NCBI GenBank assembly: GCA_026389845.1
Contig: JAPLHB010000096.1
Location: 1-64,000 of the forward strand
Direction of reading: 5' to 3'
Length of the DNA stretch: 64,000 bases
Source: Chloroflexota bacterium
Lineage (GTDB): Bacteria > Chloroflexota > Anaerolineae > CG2-30-64-16
A model generated the notes under the pieces. That model was not told the DNA's origin. It saw only the letters and a list, made by a program, of their open reading frames with translations, and did no database searches. The translations under genes and the position numbers were made by a program. Of this stretch, positions 37,061-45,704 are shown in pieces (positions within the stretch are counted from its first letter, which is position 1; each line of letters begins with the position of its first letter).

Positions 37061-37828
37061 CGTCTCCTCGCGTGCCAGGAACTCGCGTGCCAATGCCTCG
37101 TAGGCCGTCGCGCCGGCTGAGGTGGGCGCGTAGGCCAGGATGCTCTGACCATAGCTTGGCGCTTCGCTCAGGCGGACGCTGCGCGGGATGACGGTGTGAA
37201 AGGTCTGGTCGGGGAAGTGCTTGCGTACCTCGTTGACGACCTGGGTAGCCAGGTTGGTGCGCGGATCGAACATGGTCAGCACCATGCCGCTGATGATGAG
37301 CTGCGGGTTGAGGTTTTCGCGCACGAGCTGCACCGTTTGCCACAGCCGGCCCAGCCCTTCCAGCGCCAGGTATTCGCACTGGATCGGCACGATCACGCCG
37401 TCGCGCGCGGCCGTGAGCGCGTTGACGGTCAGCAGGCCCAGGCTGGGGGGGCAGTCAATCAGCACGTAGTCGTAGCGATCGGTGAGGCCATCGCACGCCT
37501 TGCGCAGCAGGTGTTCGCGCGCCAACATCGAGACCATCTCTACCTCGGCGCCGGCTAGCGCGGGGGCGCTGGGCGCCAACTCAAGTCCCGCGTGCAACGT
37601 CGAGACGACCACTTCGCCGATCGGCGTGCGGTTGATCAGCACGTCGTAGAGGGAGTGCGTCAGGTCGCCGGCGTCTACGCCCAGGCTGCTGGTGGCGTTG
37701 GCCTGCGGGTCGGCGTCCACGAGCAGGACGCGCCGACCCGCCGCGGCCAGGTAGGCGCCGAGGTTGACGGCAGTGGTCGTCTTGCCGACGCCGCCCTTTT
37801 GATTGGCGAAAGCGTAGATACGGGTCAC
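37040..37828 (-). CDS. parA: Chromosome partitioning ATPase ParA (Soj)
   Basis: 262 residues. Deviant Walker A KGGVGKTTT near residue 11-19, DADPQANATSSLG near 40, Walker B-like VLIDCPPSLGLLTVN near 116, and late RSVRLSEAPSYGQSI. ATP-dependent DNA binding that drives ParB-parS segregation. GTG 37828 has GAGG eight bases upstream. The last residues (LLEAGS) are encoded in a heptamer repeat. Confidence 0.95.
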   Translation of the reverse strand: MTRIYAFANQKGGVGKTTTAVNLGAYLAAAGRRVLLVDADPQANATSSLGVDAGDLTHSLYDVLINRTPIGEVVVSTLHAGLELAPSAPALAGAEVEMVSMLAREHLLRKACDGLTDRYDYVLIDCPPSLGLLTVNALTAARDGVIVPIQCEYLALEGLGRLWQTVQLVRENLNPQLIISGMVLTMFDPRTNLATQVVNEVRKHFPDQTFHTVIPRSVRLSEAPSYGQSILAYAPTSAGATAYEALAREFLAREETLLEAGS

Positions 37829-37858
37829 GGATACCTCAACTGAGGACGAAAGATGAGA

Positions 37859-37951
37859 GGCGTAGTTCGTGGTGCGTGTTCCGTGACGCGTATTCCGCAG
37901 GGTGTACCCTTATCCCCTACGCAATGCGCAATACGCACTACGCAACACGTT
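37859..37951. repeat. Heptamer array with inverted arms (pfkB-type kinase to parA gap)
   Basis: CGTAGTTCGTGGTGCGTG on the left and ACGCAATGCGCAATACGC on the right with opposite sense; spacer about 25 bp. Confidence 0.88.
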
Positions 37952-38816
37952 CCAACCATTCATCCACCTGCTCTCGATATGGAATCGCGTCCATGCCCGG
38001 CGCTTCGACCGACATGGAGGCGACGACGTTGGCGAAGCGGGTGGCGACCACGGGATCGCGGGTCTCGGCCAGCCGGATCATAAAGGCCGCGGCGAAGACG
38101 TCGCCCGCGCCGGTAGGATCCACTTCACGCGTCGGCCGCGGGGGCACATGATAGTGTTCGCCATCGTGATAAAGGGTGGCCCCGCGCCAGCCGTCGGTGA
38201 CGACCATCAGCCGCGCCTGGGCGGCCAATGCCGCCAGGTAAGTTTCATCGCTGCCCACGTCCTCGCGACTGAGGATCACCACGTCGGCGCGGCGGAGAAA
38301 CTCCGCGGCGTTTTCCCAGCGCGCCGGACGCACGCGCCCGGTCGCATCCCACTGGCGCATCCAGCCCTGCGGGGTGACGCCCACCAGGCTGGCGGGAAAG
38401 GCATTGACCCAGGCCGGCGGGACCTCGCGGACGAGCGGCCCCAGGAGTACGACGGGGACTTGCGCCCAGGCCGGCGGCAGATTGCCCGGGCTGATCGGCT
38501 CGGCAAGCGCCTCGATCACTTGGGTGCGCTGACCGTCGCGGTAGATGTTGACGAACGTGGTGCTGACCGGCGATGGCAGCACGTGGATGGACACGCCTGC
38601 CAGGGGGCTGCCCGGCAGCGCGACCACGTTCGCCGGACTATCCGGCTCGGCCGCGGTCGTCAATAGCCCGTTCAGCGCGGCGCGGGTCAGGATCGCGGGC
38701 TGTCGCCCCAGGCGCCGGGCGGTGACGGCGGCATAGGACACCGTGCCGCCCAGCCGGAAGCCATCTGGCGTGCGGTCGTGGGTCATGTGGCCGATGATCA
38801 GGAAATCTACGGTCAA
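37938..38816 (-). CDS. PfkB-family sugar/nucleoside kinase
   Basis: 292 residues. C-terminal signature REVDPTGAGDVFAAAFMIRL with the catalytic Asp. N-terminal LGGTVSYAAVTARRLGRQ is the substrate-binding GG region. Phosphorylates a sugar or nucleoside with ATP; substrate unknown. TTG 38816 is the first codon of the fold. Sits between jag and parA, where mnmE-mnmG-rsmG often lie. Confidence 0.85.
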   Translation of the reverse strand: MTVDFLIIGHMTHDRTPDGFRLGGTVSYAAVTARRLGRQPAILTRAALNGLLTTAAEPDSPANVVALPGSPLAGVSIHVLPSPVSTTFVNIYRDGQRTQVIEALAEPISPGNLPPAWAQVPVVLLGPLVREVPPAWVNAFPASLVGVTPQGWMRQWDATGRVRPARWENAAEFLRRADVVILSREDVGSDETYLAALAAQARLMVVTDGWRGATLYHDGEHYHVPPRPTREVDPTGAGDVFAAAFMIRLAETRDPVVATRFANVVASMSVEAPGMDAIPYREQVDEWLERVA

Positions 38817-38858
38817 TACATCCTCGCTGGAGATAAGAGTCTATCCGACCATATTGAA

Positions 38859-38977
38859 GCATCCTGAGCGGAACGGAGCGTCTCTTGCGAAGTGAAGTCG
38901 AAGGATGCGACCTTTCGCGCTGGGCCGCATTCCTTCGACTGCGGTCTGCACAACCCGCAGACCTCCGCTCAGGATGC
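38859..38977. repeat. Dispersed element with 14-bp perfect terminal inverted repeats
   Basis: GCATCCTGAGCGGA at 38859-38872 and TCCGCTCAGGATGC at 38964-38977. Interior has GAAGTCGAAGGATGC and GCATTCCTTCGACTGC, a second inverted pair. Confidence 0.88.
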
Positions 38978-39065
38978 TCTGTGAAAGCTGGGACGCATTG
39001 TATCACAGTCCCCGTGATGGGTCAATGAAAACGCCGGCCCCCGTATAGAGAGCCGGCGCTTGGAC

Positions 39066-39175
39066 GGCAGATTGCAGATTGCGGATTGCGGATTGCGGAT
39101 TGCGGATTGCGGATTGCGGATTTCACGCAGCACGCAGCACGCAGCACGTAGTACGTAGTACGCCCCACGCCCCAC
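39066..39175. repeat. Heptamer array (GCGGATT, then GCAGCAC, GTAGTAC)
   Basis: Six GATTGCG units, then CAGCACG and TAGTACG units, ending at the jag stop codon. Confidence 0.92.
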
Positions 39176-39176
39176 G

Positions 39177-40064
39177 TCAATCCTTCTTCGGAATGACCGT
39201 CACCTTCCGCCGGTCGCCCTCGCCCACGCTTTGGGTGTAGACCTTGGCGTGGTCGCGCAGGGCCAGGTGGATGATGCGCCGCTCGGCGGGAGACATCGGC
39301 TCCAGGGCCATGGTGCGGTTGGTTTGCATCACCTGTTCGGCGGTGCGGAACGCCAGCTTACGCAGCGACTCGGCGCGCCTGGCGCGATAGCCGTTCACGT
39401 CCACCACGAACGCGCTGCGCGTGTGGCTCTGCTGGTTGACCATCAGCCGGGTGATGAACTCCAGCGCCGAGAAGGTCTCATTCTGGCGGCCGATCAGCAC
39501 TTCCAGATCGTCCCCGACGATGTTGAGCACGGGAACCTTGCTGCCGTCCTCGTCGGCCTCGGCGTCGCTCTGGGCGACGATTTCGACGGCGGCGCGCAGT
39601 CCCATACGCTCCAGCAGGCCGGTTAGAAACTCCTGGCCCTGCTGCGCCGCGGCCAGCTCTTTGTCGTCTGCTGCGGCGGAGGCGGGCCGGCCGGGCCTCG
39701 GGGCTTCGGGCCGGGCAGCCGGTTGGGTCTGTGACCTGGACGTCGGTTCCGGCCGGCTTGGCTCCTGTCTCGGCTCTGGCTTGCCCGTCACGACAGGCGA
39801 TTGGGCCGGCGCCTCGGGCTGCTGCAGTTTGGCGACCGGCAACGGTTCGGGCCTGGCAGGCAACTTCGGCTCGGGCCGGCCCGGTCGGATAGCGGTCAGA
39901 CGCACGAGGGCATCTTCCGCGCCGATGCCCAGCACGCCCCGGCTGCCGGGTTTGACGATCTCAACTTCGACTTCTTCGCGAGCCAGGCGCAGCGCGACCA
40001 GCCCCGCGCTGATGGCAGTTTCGATGGTTTTACCGCGGAACTCTCCGCTTTTTTCTCCGGTCAT
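39177..40064 (-). CDS. jag: Jag/KhpB-type RNA-binding protein
   Basis: 295 residues. N-terminal Jag domain (KTIETAISAGLVALRLAREE; KPGSRGVLGIGAEDALVRL), a long Pro/Glu/Arg linker (residues 75-135), KH domain with the degenerate GRQN loop (DDLEVLIGRQNETFSALEFI), and C-terminal R3H (MSPAERRIIHLALRDHAKVY). Binds RNA with KhpA and influences cell elongation and division in Firmicutes. In the standard position after yidC. Confidence 0.93.
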   Translation of the reverse strand: MTGEKSGEFRGKTIETAISAGLVALRLAREEVEVEIVKPGSRGVLGIGAEDALVRLTAIRPGRPEPKLPARPEPLPVAKLQQPEAPAQSPVVTGKPEPRQEPSRPEPTSRSQTQPAARPEAPRPGRPASAAADDKELAAAQQGQEFLTGLLERMGLRAAVEIVAQSDAEADEDGSKVPVLNIVGDDLEVLIGRQNETFSALEFITRLMVNQQSHTRSAFVVDVNGYRARRAESLRKLAFRTAEQVMQTNRTMALEPMSPAERRIIHLALRDHAKVYTQSVGEGDRRKVTVIPKKD

Positions 40065-40089
40065 CGGATACTTCCTTACTTGCTGTGGA

Positions 40090-41142
40090 TCATTTTCGGC
40101 GCTTGTTGCGGCGCTTGATAATTGGGCGTGTCGGTTGATCGGTCGTTGCGGGCACCCCGCCGGTGGTAGGAGGAATTTCGGTCACGGACTTGATCGGCAG
40201 CGGCGCGCTTTTGACTTCGTCCTTCCCCATCGGCAGGTAAGGATTTGGGGCATCGCGCTTGAGCGCAGGGATCCATTCTACCAGTCCGCCCCAGCCGGTG
40301 ACGAAATACTGCTGGACGATGCTCAACAGATTCGATACCGTCCAGTAGAGCGTCAGCCCAGAAGGCAGGCCGACGGTGATGAAGCCGAAGACGATCGGCA
40401 TGAGCATCATCGTTTGGCCCATCATCTGCGACTGCGGATCAGCGCTGCCCTTCGGCCCCTTGGCCGGCTGCGTCATCTTCTGCAACACGAGTTGCGAGAC
40501 GATCATGATGATCGGCAGACTGAGATACATGAAGAGCATGCCCCAATCCCCGGCGTTGAAGCTGGCTTTGACCCAGCTACTGCCGGTCGTCAAGTCGGGG
40601 AACGAGAGGTCTTTGATCCAGTAGAAGCCCGCGTTCTGCAGCTCGTGGACGCTTGGGTTTGCCAAGACATACAGCGACTGATACAAGGCCCACAGGATGG
40701 GGAGTTGGACCAACAAGGGCAGGCAGCCGCCCATCGGATTGACCCCGGCTTCCTTGTAGAGCTTCATCTGCTCTTCGGAGAGCTTCTGCCGATCCTTGCC
40801 GTACTTTTCTTGCAGCTCCTTGATTTTCGGTTGGAGTTCCTGCGTGGCCCGTGTGGAGCGGAGCTGAGACAGCGTCAGTGGCAGGGTCACAACCTTGAGG
40901 AACACGGTGAGCAGGATGATGGCCCAACCGTAGCTGTACGGGATGCCGGCGCCGGCGATGGCCTGGTGCATCGCGATCAGGAGCTTGGCGATGAAGTAAA
41001 CGATCGCATTCCACGCGCCTTGCGGCGCGTTGATGTCAATCTCACCTCGCGGAATGCTGCACCCTGACAGGGTCAGGGTGGCAAGGAGGAGCACCGTCAG
41101 TAACAGAACAGTGCGGAGTCGCTTGTTCAAATTGTTCACCAC
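40090..41142 (-). CDS. yidC: Membrane protein insertase YidC
   Basis: 350 residues, Gram-positive-like YidC1 type: lipoprotein signal with Cys (LATLTLSGCS), no large periplasmic domain, five membrane helices. Conserved features are SYGWAIILLTVFLKVVTLPL, the cytoplasmic coiled loop KIKELQEKYGKDRQKLSEEQ, and NPMGGCLPLLVQLPILWALY. The basic C-terminus (IIKRRNKRRK) could contact ribosomes. Inserts membrane proteins such as ATP synthase subunit c. Confidence 0.95.
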   Translation of the reverse strand: MVNNLNKRLRTVLLLTVLLLATLTLSGCSIPRGEIDINAPQGAWNAIVYFIAKLLIAMHQAIAGAGIPYSYGWAIILLTVFLKVVTLPLTLSQLRSTRATQELQPKIKELQEKYGKDRQKLSEEQMKLYKEAGVNPMGGCLPLLVQLPILWALYQSLYVLANPSVHELQNAGFYWIKDLSFPDLTTGSSWVKASFNAGDWGMLFMYLSLPIIMIVSQLVLQKMTQPAKGPKGSADPQSQMMGQTMMLMPIVFGFITVGLPSGLTLYWTVSNLLSIVQQYFVTGWGGLVEWIPALKRDAPNPYLPMGKDEVKSAPLPIKSVTEIPPTTGGVPATTDQPTRPIIKRRNKRRK

Positions 41143-41155
41143 TCTTTCAACTAGA

Positions 41156-41365
41156 TCACGGCACCGGATCGTAGCCGCCGGGATTCCACGGATGGCACCG
41201 GCTCAGACGGCGCAGGCCAAGCCATCCGCCGTGCAGCGCGCCGTACTTCTCGATGGCCTGGTAAGTGTACTCGGAGCAGGTCGGTGTAAAGCGACAGGCG
41301 GGCGGCAGGGCTGGGGAAATCCATCGTTTGTAGAAGCGTAGGATCGCCAAAAATACCTGCCTCAT
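41156..41365 (-). CDS. yidD: Membrane protein insertion efficiency factor YidD
   Basis: 69 residues. [20 protein letters not shown], then [12 protein letters not shown] is the family signature with conserved cysteines, ending [16 protein letters not shown] 41365 overlaps the rnpA stop. Longer upstream reading is the rnpA gene in another frame. Confidence 0.95.
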   Translation of the reverse strand: MRQVFLAILRFYKRWISPALPPACRFTPTCSEYTYQAIEKYGALHGGWLGLRRLSRCHPWNPGGYDPVP

Positions 41366-41703
41366 TCTTCCCTCAGCACGCCGGCACGTCGCAGCAGCCG
41401 GCCACATGCGGTTGGAAGCTCTGCAAATTCCACTTGGACGATGGCCGGACGGGCAACCCACACCATGTCCCACCCCGGCGCTACTCGATCCCACAACAGA
41501 CGCACAACTTCGCTCAGTCGCCGTCGCGCCCGATTGCGCACCACGGCCTTGCCCACACGCCGGCTGACCGTAAAGCCACACCGGCTAACTGCTTCACCAT
41601 TGGGCAACAGGCACAACACCATCAACGGATGGGCGTAGCTGGCTCCCGTTTGCCGCACCTGCCGGAAACGCTCTTTATCGGATAAGCGATGCCGGCGGTT
41701 CAC
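41362..41703 (-). CDS. rnpA: Ribonuclease P protein component
   Basis: 113 residues. [15 protein letters not shown] at the N-terminus and the RNR motif in [18 protein letters not shown] near residue 51. Basic protein assisting the RNase P RNA in tRNA 5' processing. GTG 41703 lies ten bases after rpmH. Order rpmH-rnpA-yidD-yidC is conserved in bacteria. Confidence 0.95.
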   Translation of the reverse strand: MNRRHRLSDKERFRQVRQTGASYAHPLMVLCLLPNGEAVSRCGFTVSRRVGKAVVRNRARRRLSEVVRLLWDRVAPGWDMVWVARPAIVQVEFAELPTACGRLLRRAGVLREE

Positions 41704-41713
41704 GCTTCGCTCC

Positions 41714-41854
41714 TCAGACGGTCAGCCGCTTGCGGCCACGGGCGCGGCGGGCCTGCAAGACGCGGCGACCGCCGATGGTGCTCATCCGAGAGAAGAAGCC
41801 GTGCACGCGCATGCGGCGACGGGATTTCGGTTGATAGGTTCGCTTGGTTGACAT
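41714..41854 (-). CDS. rpmH: 50S ribosomal protein L34
   Basis: 46 residues: [20 protein letters not shown], then [20 protein letters not shown] and RKRLTV. Textbook L34 with the KRTYQP start and R-rich tail. Preceded by GAGGAG. First gene of the rpmH-jag operon, with a strong promoter upstream. Confidence 0.97.
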   Translation of the reverse strand: MSTKRTYQPKSRRRMRVHGFFSRMSTIGGRRVLQARRARGRKRLTV

Positions 41855-41973
41855 GGTTCTTTTGACTCCTCAGTGACACGATTCAGACCCTTAGTGAGGT
41901 CTCGTTAACGGAAATAGGGACACAAAAAGCAGGCGAGACAGACGCTTCAGGTCTCACCCGCTAGAACCAAACG

Positions 41974-42003
41974 ATTATAACCTTGAGCAGCGACCTATGT
42001 CAA
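41974..42003 (-). promoter_or_regulatory. Consensus sigma70 promoter of the rpmH operon
   Basis: On the minus strand TTGACA (42003-41998), 18-bp spacer, TATAAT (41979-41974). Leader of about 115 bases before rpmH. Confidence 0.85.
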
Positions 42004-42004
42004 A

Positions 42005-42757
42005 TCAGAGACCGGTTGGCCGGTCAATGAAGGTCCACGGCAGGCCGAACTTGTTCGCCAGGTGCGCGGCGAGGGCTTGCACCCCCACTGTTTCCGTGGC
42101 GTAGTGGCCGCCGTAGAGCACGTTGAGGCCATATTCGGCCGCGGCGTGGTAGTGGGCGTGGCTGGCTTCGCCCGTGACGTAGGTGTCGCAGCCGGCCGCG
42201 GCCGCGGCCAGGATGTCTCCCGCCGCGCCGCCGGAGATGATGCCTATACGCCGCACCTGCTCCGGGCCGCCGAACGTCACCAGCGGTGGCCGGCCCAACA
42301 CCGCGGCCAGCCGGGCGACCAACTGCTTACGTGCCAGGCCCTCGCCCGCCTCCGCGATCACGCCCACCGCCGCACCGAACGCCTCGCCCAATTCGCCGGT
42401 CACGGTCAGGCCCAGTAAACGAGCCAGTTGGGCGTTGTTGCCTACCTCCGGGTGGCGGTCGAGCGGCAGATGCGCCGCGTAGAGGGAACAGCCAGCGTCG
42501 AGCAGGGCGTACACGCGCCGGCGGTGCGGCCCGACGATAAGCAACGGCTTGCCCCAGAACAATCCGTGATGCACGACAAGCATCTGCGCGCCGGCAGCGA
42601 TCGCGCCGTCTATCGTCTCCTGGCAGGCGTCCACGGCGAACGCCAGCTTTGTCACCTCGTCCGCGCCCTCCACCTGGAGGCCGTTGTCGGCGTAGTCCTT
42701 CAGCGCATGGACGTCCAGGTAGCCATCCAGGTAGAGCACCAGATCATCGCGTTTCAT
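42005..42757 (-). CDS. Nif3/DUF34-family metal-binding protein
   Basis: 250 residues. DNGLQVEGADEVTKLAFAVD, MLVVHHGLFWG (metal His pair), YAAHLPLDRHPEVGNNAQLA, and C-terminal TYVTGEASHAHYHAAAEYGL, then GGHYATETVGVQAL. Short form without the PII-like insert. Often called GTP cyclohydrolase I type 2, with unproven function. ATG overlaps the upstream MFS gene by 14 bases. Occupies the place where dnaA-side genes would be expected next to rpmH. Confidence 0.92.
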   Translation of the reverse strand: MKRDDLVLYLDGYLDVHALKDYADNGLQVEGADEVTKLAFAVDACQETIDGAIAAGAQMLVVHHGLFWGKPLLIVGPHRRRVYALLDAGCSLYAAHLPLDRHPEVGNNAQLARLLGLTVTGELGEAFGAAVGVIAEAGEGLARKQLVARLAAVLGRPPLVTFGGPEQVRRIGIISGGAAGDILAAAAAGCDTYVTGEASHAHYHAAAEYGLNVLYGGHYATETVGVQALAAHLANKFGLPWTFIDRPTGL

Positions 42758-44054
42758 GGTGTGACCTCGCTAAAAAGATACTTCCCAACGTCAGGATCAC
42801 CGTCCCCACGCCGACGATCTCCATCACACGCGGGATGCCGACGGCATCAGCGACGCCACCCAACGCCAGCATCGGCGGGATGCCCACCAGGTTGTTGAGC
42901 ATGAATTGCACCGAAAAAACGCGGCCCCGGATGTAGGCCGGCGACTGCTGTTGGACGATCGTCTGGGCCAGGATGTTGGCGCTTGCCATGCACGCGCCGA
43001 GCACGAAGCCGATCGCCATCGTCGCGCTGGTCAGGCTGAGCGCGGCTCGCGGGTAAACTTGCAAGATGGGTCGGAGCAACTCCTGGTAATCCAGGGCGGT
43101 CCAACCCATGGCGAAGAAGCTCACCCCAGCCAACGCCAGGGCTACGTAGCCGAATCCGATCCGCCGTAGGACGTGCCCCCAACGGCCCACCAGCCCGGTC
43201 GTCAGCAACATGCCGATGCCGGCCGGCGCGAAGACGATCACCGCGTTCTGCGGCCCCATGCCGAGCACGCGCGCCGCGTAGCCCGGCGCCAGCATCGCCA
43301 TCACCATCACCAGCGTCGTGATGATGACCAGGTGCATCATGGCGACTTGCACCCTTTTTCGGCCCGAGACAAACTGCCAGCCCTCTTTCACTTCGGCCCA
43401 CAGCCGGCGCCAGCGAGAGAGGTTGTCGGATGGGCCGGTCACAAATGGCTGGTCGTGCGGTAGGGTTGTGACCAGCAGCGCCGCGCCCAAGTACATAGTG
43501 GCAATGATGATAAAACCACCCTGAACGCGCACCAGGCTGACCACCAGCGGCCCCAGGATCAATAGGCCGACCACCTGCGAAAGCGCCATCGTCAGCGTGA
43601 AGAGCGAGTTGGCGGCCAGCAAGCGATTCTCCCCGACCAGCAGTGGGATCGTCGCCGCCTCGGCCGGGCTGAAGAACTGGGCGAGCGTGGCCGTGAGAAA
43701 GGTCAGGACGTAGAATGCCAGCAACTCCCATGGGCCGCTCAACACGCTGAGTACCACGACATAGCTGGCCGCCAGCACCACTCGAATCAGGTTGGATGCC
43801 ACCAGCACCCATTTCTTCGGGAAGCGATCTACCACCACGCCGGCCAGCGGGCTGAAGATGACCCCGGGCAGGGTGAACGCCAGGATGGTCAGCCCCAGTT
43901 GCATCGCCGAGCCGGTGAGTTGCTCGATCAACACCATTTGGACGAAGTGAATGGCGTTTTGTGAGGTCTGCGCGAGCAGTTGCGCCATCCACAATGCCCG
44001 GAAATTGCGGTTGACGAGAACGGGGCGGAAGCCGCGGTCGGTGGTTAGGGACAT
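42744..44054 (-). CDS. MFS transporter, MFS_3/EntS-like
   Basis: 436 residues with about twelve hydrophobic helices. [20 protein letters not shown] at the start and [19 protein letters not shown] in loop 2-3 fit the MFS_3 efflux group. Substrate unknown. Its C-terminal codons overlap the Nif3-like start. ATG at 44054 follows the DUF951 gene with a ten-base overlap. Confidence 0.88.
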   Translation of the reverse strand: MSLTTDRGFRPVLVNRNFRALWMAQLLAQTSQNAIHFVQMVLIEQLTGSAMQLGLTILAFTLPGVIFSPLAGVVVDRFPKKWVLVASNLIRVVLAASYVVVLSVLSGPWELLAFYVLTFLTATLAQFFSPAEAATIPLLVGENRLLAANSLFTLTMALSQVVGLLILGPLVVSLVRVQGGFIIIATMYLGAALLVTTLPHDQPFVTGPSDNLSRWRRLWAEVKEGWQFVSGRKRVQVAMMHLVIITTLVMVMAMLAPGYAARVLGMGPQNAVIVFAPAGIGMLLTTGLVGRWGHVLRRIGFGYVALALAGVSFFAMGWTALDYQELLRPILQVYPRAALSLTSATMAIGFVLGACMASANILAQTIVQQQSPAYIRGRVFSVQFMLNNLVGIPPMLALGGVADAVGIPRVMEIVGVGTVILTLGSIFLARSHHETR

Positions 44055-44272
44055 GGGTGGTTTAGTGATGCGTCGGCCTTTTCGTTCCGGCTGACCAGCA
44101 GCTTGACCTGCCGTGTGAACTGGCTGCGCGGGAGCAGGACGCGGCGACTACAACCCTGGCAGCGGATGCCGATGTCGGCGCCCAGACGGACGACCTCCCA
44201 CTGGGCGCTGCCGCAGGGGTGGGGCTTGCGCATCTGCACGATGTCGCCAAGTCGGATGTCAGTGTACGTCAT
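44045..44272 (-). CDS. DUF951 family protein
   Basis: 75 residues. [40 protein letters not shown] and [12 protein letters not shown] match DUF951, a small protein with three cysteines common in Firmicutes and Chloroflexota and of unknown role. ATG 44272 overlaps the RNase D stop by four bases; the gene chain rnd-DUF951-MFS-nif3 is tightly coupled. Confidence 0.88.
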   Translation of the reverse strand: MTYTDIRLGDIVQMRKPHPCGSAQWEVVRLGADIGIRCQGCSRRVLLPRSQFTRQVKLLVSRNEKADASLNHPCP

Positions 44273-45423
44273 AGTGTAGTGACACGCAGCAGGTCGGCGC
44301 CGTATTCTTCCAGCTTCCACGGCCCCATGAGTTTCAGGGCGGCCAGGCCTTCCAGCGTGGTCGGGCGGGTGCGGGCGATTGCCATGAGGCTATCGTTGTT
44401 GAGCACCACATCAGGCTCCACGCCGCGCTCGGTCGCCGCGGCCGCGCGCCAGGCGCGCAGGCGGTCGAAACGAGCGAGGGTGATCGGATCGGGCCGGCCG
44501 TTGCCGTTGGATTGGCGTGCTGGCGGCGCGGGCGGCGGCGCAACGCGACCACGGTTGATCGCCTCCAGCACGGCCTGCCCGAAGGTGCGCGCCTGCCACG
44601 GGCTAAGCCCCAGATCGGCCAGCCGGCGCGGCTGGTATTGGCTGAGCCGGATTAGCGCTTCGTCGCCCAACACCTTGAACGGCGGCCGGTCGAGCGCGCG
44701 GGCCTGCTCGTCGCGCCAGAGGTACAACTCGCGCAGGATCGCCAGCTCGCCGGGACGCAGGTCGCGTGCGCCCTTGTTGCGCCAGAAGCCATCGGGGTCG
44801 AACGGCTTCTCCACGTAGGCCACATCGGGCAGGGCCGCAAACGCCTCTTGCGCCTCCCGCCAGCGGCGCCGCGCTTGCAGATCGCGCGTGAGCAGGTCAC
44901 GCAACGCCAGCAGGTAATGGCTGTCGAGCCGTCCGTAGCTCAGCTGCTCGGCCGTCAGCGGGCGATGGCCCCAGTCAGTCAACTGCGTGCGCTTGTCCAA
45001 CGTCACCCCAAAGTGCTCGGCCAACAGCGCCGCCAGCCCCACCTGGCGCCGGCCCAGGATGCGCGCGGCCAGCATCGTGTCGAAGACATGGGCGAAGCGG
45101 AAGTCGAAGTCGCGCTTCAGCACCAGGATGTCATTCTCCGCGGCGTGGATCACTTTTTCCACGGCCGGGTCGGCCAACAGCGTGCCCAGCGGGGTCAGAT
45201 CGGGCAGGCGCAAGGGATCGAGGACATAGTCGGCCGCGGGCGCGCTGACCTGAATCAGGCAGACCTTGTAGAAGTAGCGGTACAGGCTGTCCGACTCGGT
45301 GTCGAGCGCGATGGCCAGCTCGGCGCGCAGCGCGGCAAGCATGGCATCGAACGCGGCGGGCGTGTCCACCAGGATCGGCGGGAGTAGACGTTGGGACATC
45401 GGGTTCACAGCAGCAATACTCAT
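44269..45423 (-). CDS. rnd: Ribonuclease D
   Basis: 384 residues. DEDD exonuclease: Asp/Glu in [14 protein letters not shown] near residue 40, [16 protein letters not shown] near 92, and [16 protein letters not shown] near 163 (Tyr-x3-Asp). C-terminal HRDC-type domains ([20 protein letters not shown], then ADLGLS). Trims 3' ends of tRNAs. Start MSIAAVN at 45423 or an in-frame ATG at 45399; the promoter places the first at the transcript end. Confidence 0.9.
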   Translation of the reverse strand: MSIAAVNPMSQRLLPPILVDTPAAFDAMLAALRAELAIALDTESDSLYRYFYKVCLIQVSAPAADYVLDPLRLPDLTPLGTLLADPAVEKVIHAAENDILVLKRDFDFRFAHVFDTMLAARILGRRQVGLAALLAEHFGVTLDKRTQLTDWGHRPLTAEQLSYGRLDSHYLLALRDLLTRDLQARRRWREAQEAFAALPDVAYVEKPFDPDGFWRNKGARDLRPGELAILRELYLWRDEQARALDRPPFKVLGDEALIRLSQYQPRRLADLGLSPWQARTFGQAVLEAINRGRVAPPPAPPARQSNGNGRPDPITLARFDRLRAWRAAAATERGVEPDVVLNNDSLMAIARTRPTTLEGLAALKLMGPWKLEEYGADLLRVTTL

Positions 45424-45429
45424 CGGCTT

Positions 45430-45458
45430 ATTATCGCCGCATACGCGATCAATGTCAA
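45430..45458 (-). promoter_or_regulatory. Sigma70-type promoter of rnd
   Basis: On the minus strand TTGACA (45458-45453), 17-bp spacer, GATAAT (45435-45430). Only six bases separate the -10 box from the ATG, suggesting a leaderless transcript. Confidence 0.7.
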
Positions 45459-45511
45459 AGTCAGCTTTTTGAGATTGACGTGCGGGGCCATGATTGTGAT
45501 CGGCAATTCAT

Positions 45512-45540
45512 TTGACAAAGCCCGCGCCATCGCGTACAAT
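45512..45540 (+). promoter_or_regulatory. Consensus sigma70 promoter of hppA
   Basis: TTGACA at 45512-45517, 17-bp spacer, TACAAT at 45535-45540. Predicted leader of about 155 bases, GC-rich, before ATG 45705. Confidence 0.85.
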
Positions 45541-45704
45541 GGCGTTTTGTGAAAAGCGCCCGCGCAGCGTTGCCTCGCGTTGTTCCCTCGATTCTCGCGC
45601 GCGTCATCGGTGGTCTGCGCCCCCCACACACAACGGCGGACGGGCTGCCGCGCGGGCCATGGAATCAAATCCGTATCATCGTAAGGAGGTCTCTCGGAAG
45701 TCGC

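Larger units (their letters stand above)
38817..39176. other. 360-bp gap filled by two repeats
   Basis: No gene. Contains the inverted-repeat element 38859-38977 and the heptamer array 39066-39175, with about 40-90 bp of plain sequence around them. Confidence 0.7.

Noticed and set aside
34164-37828. parS centromere site near parAB
   Set aside because: No TGTTTCACGTGAAACA-like 16-mer was found by eye in this region or elsewhere in the window.
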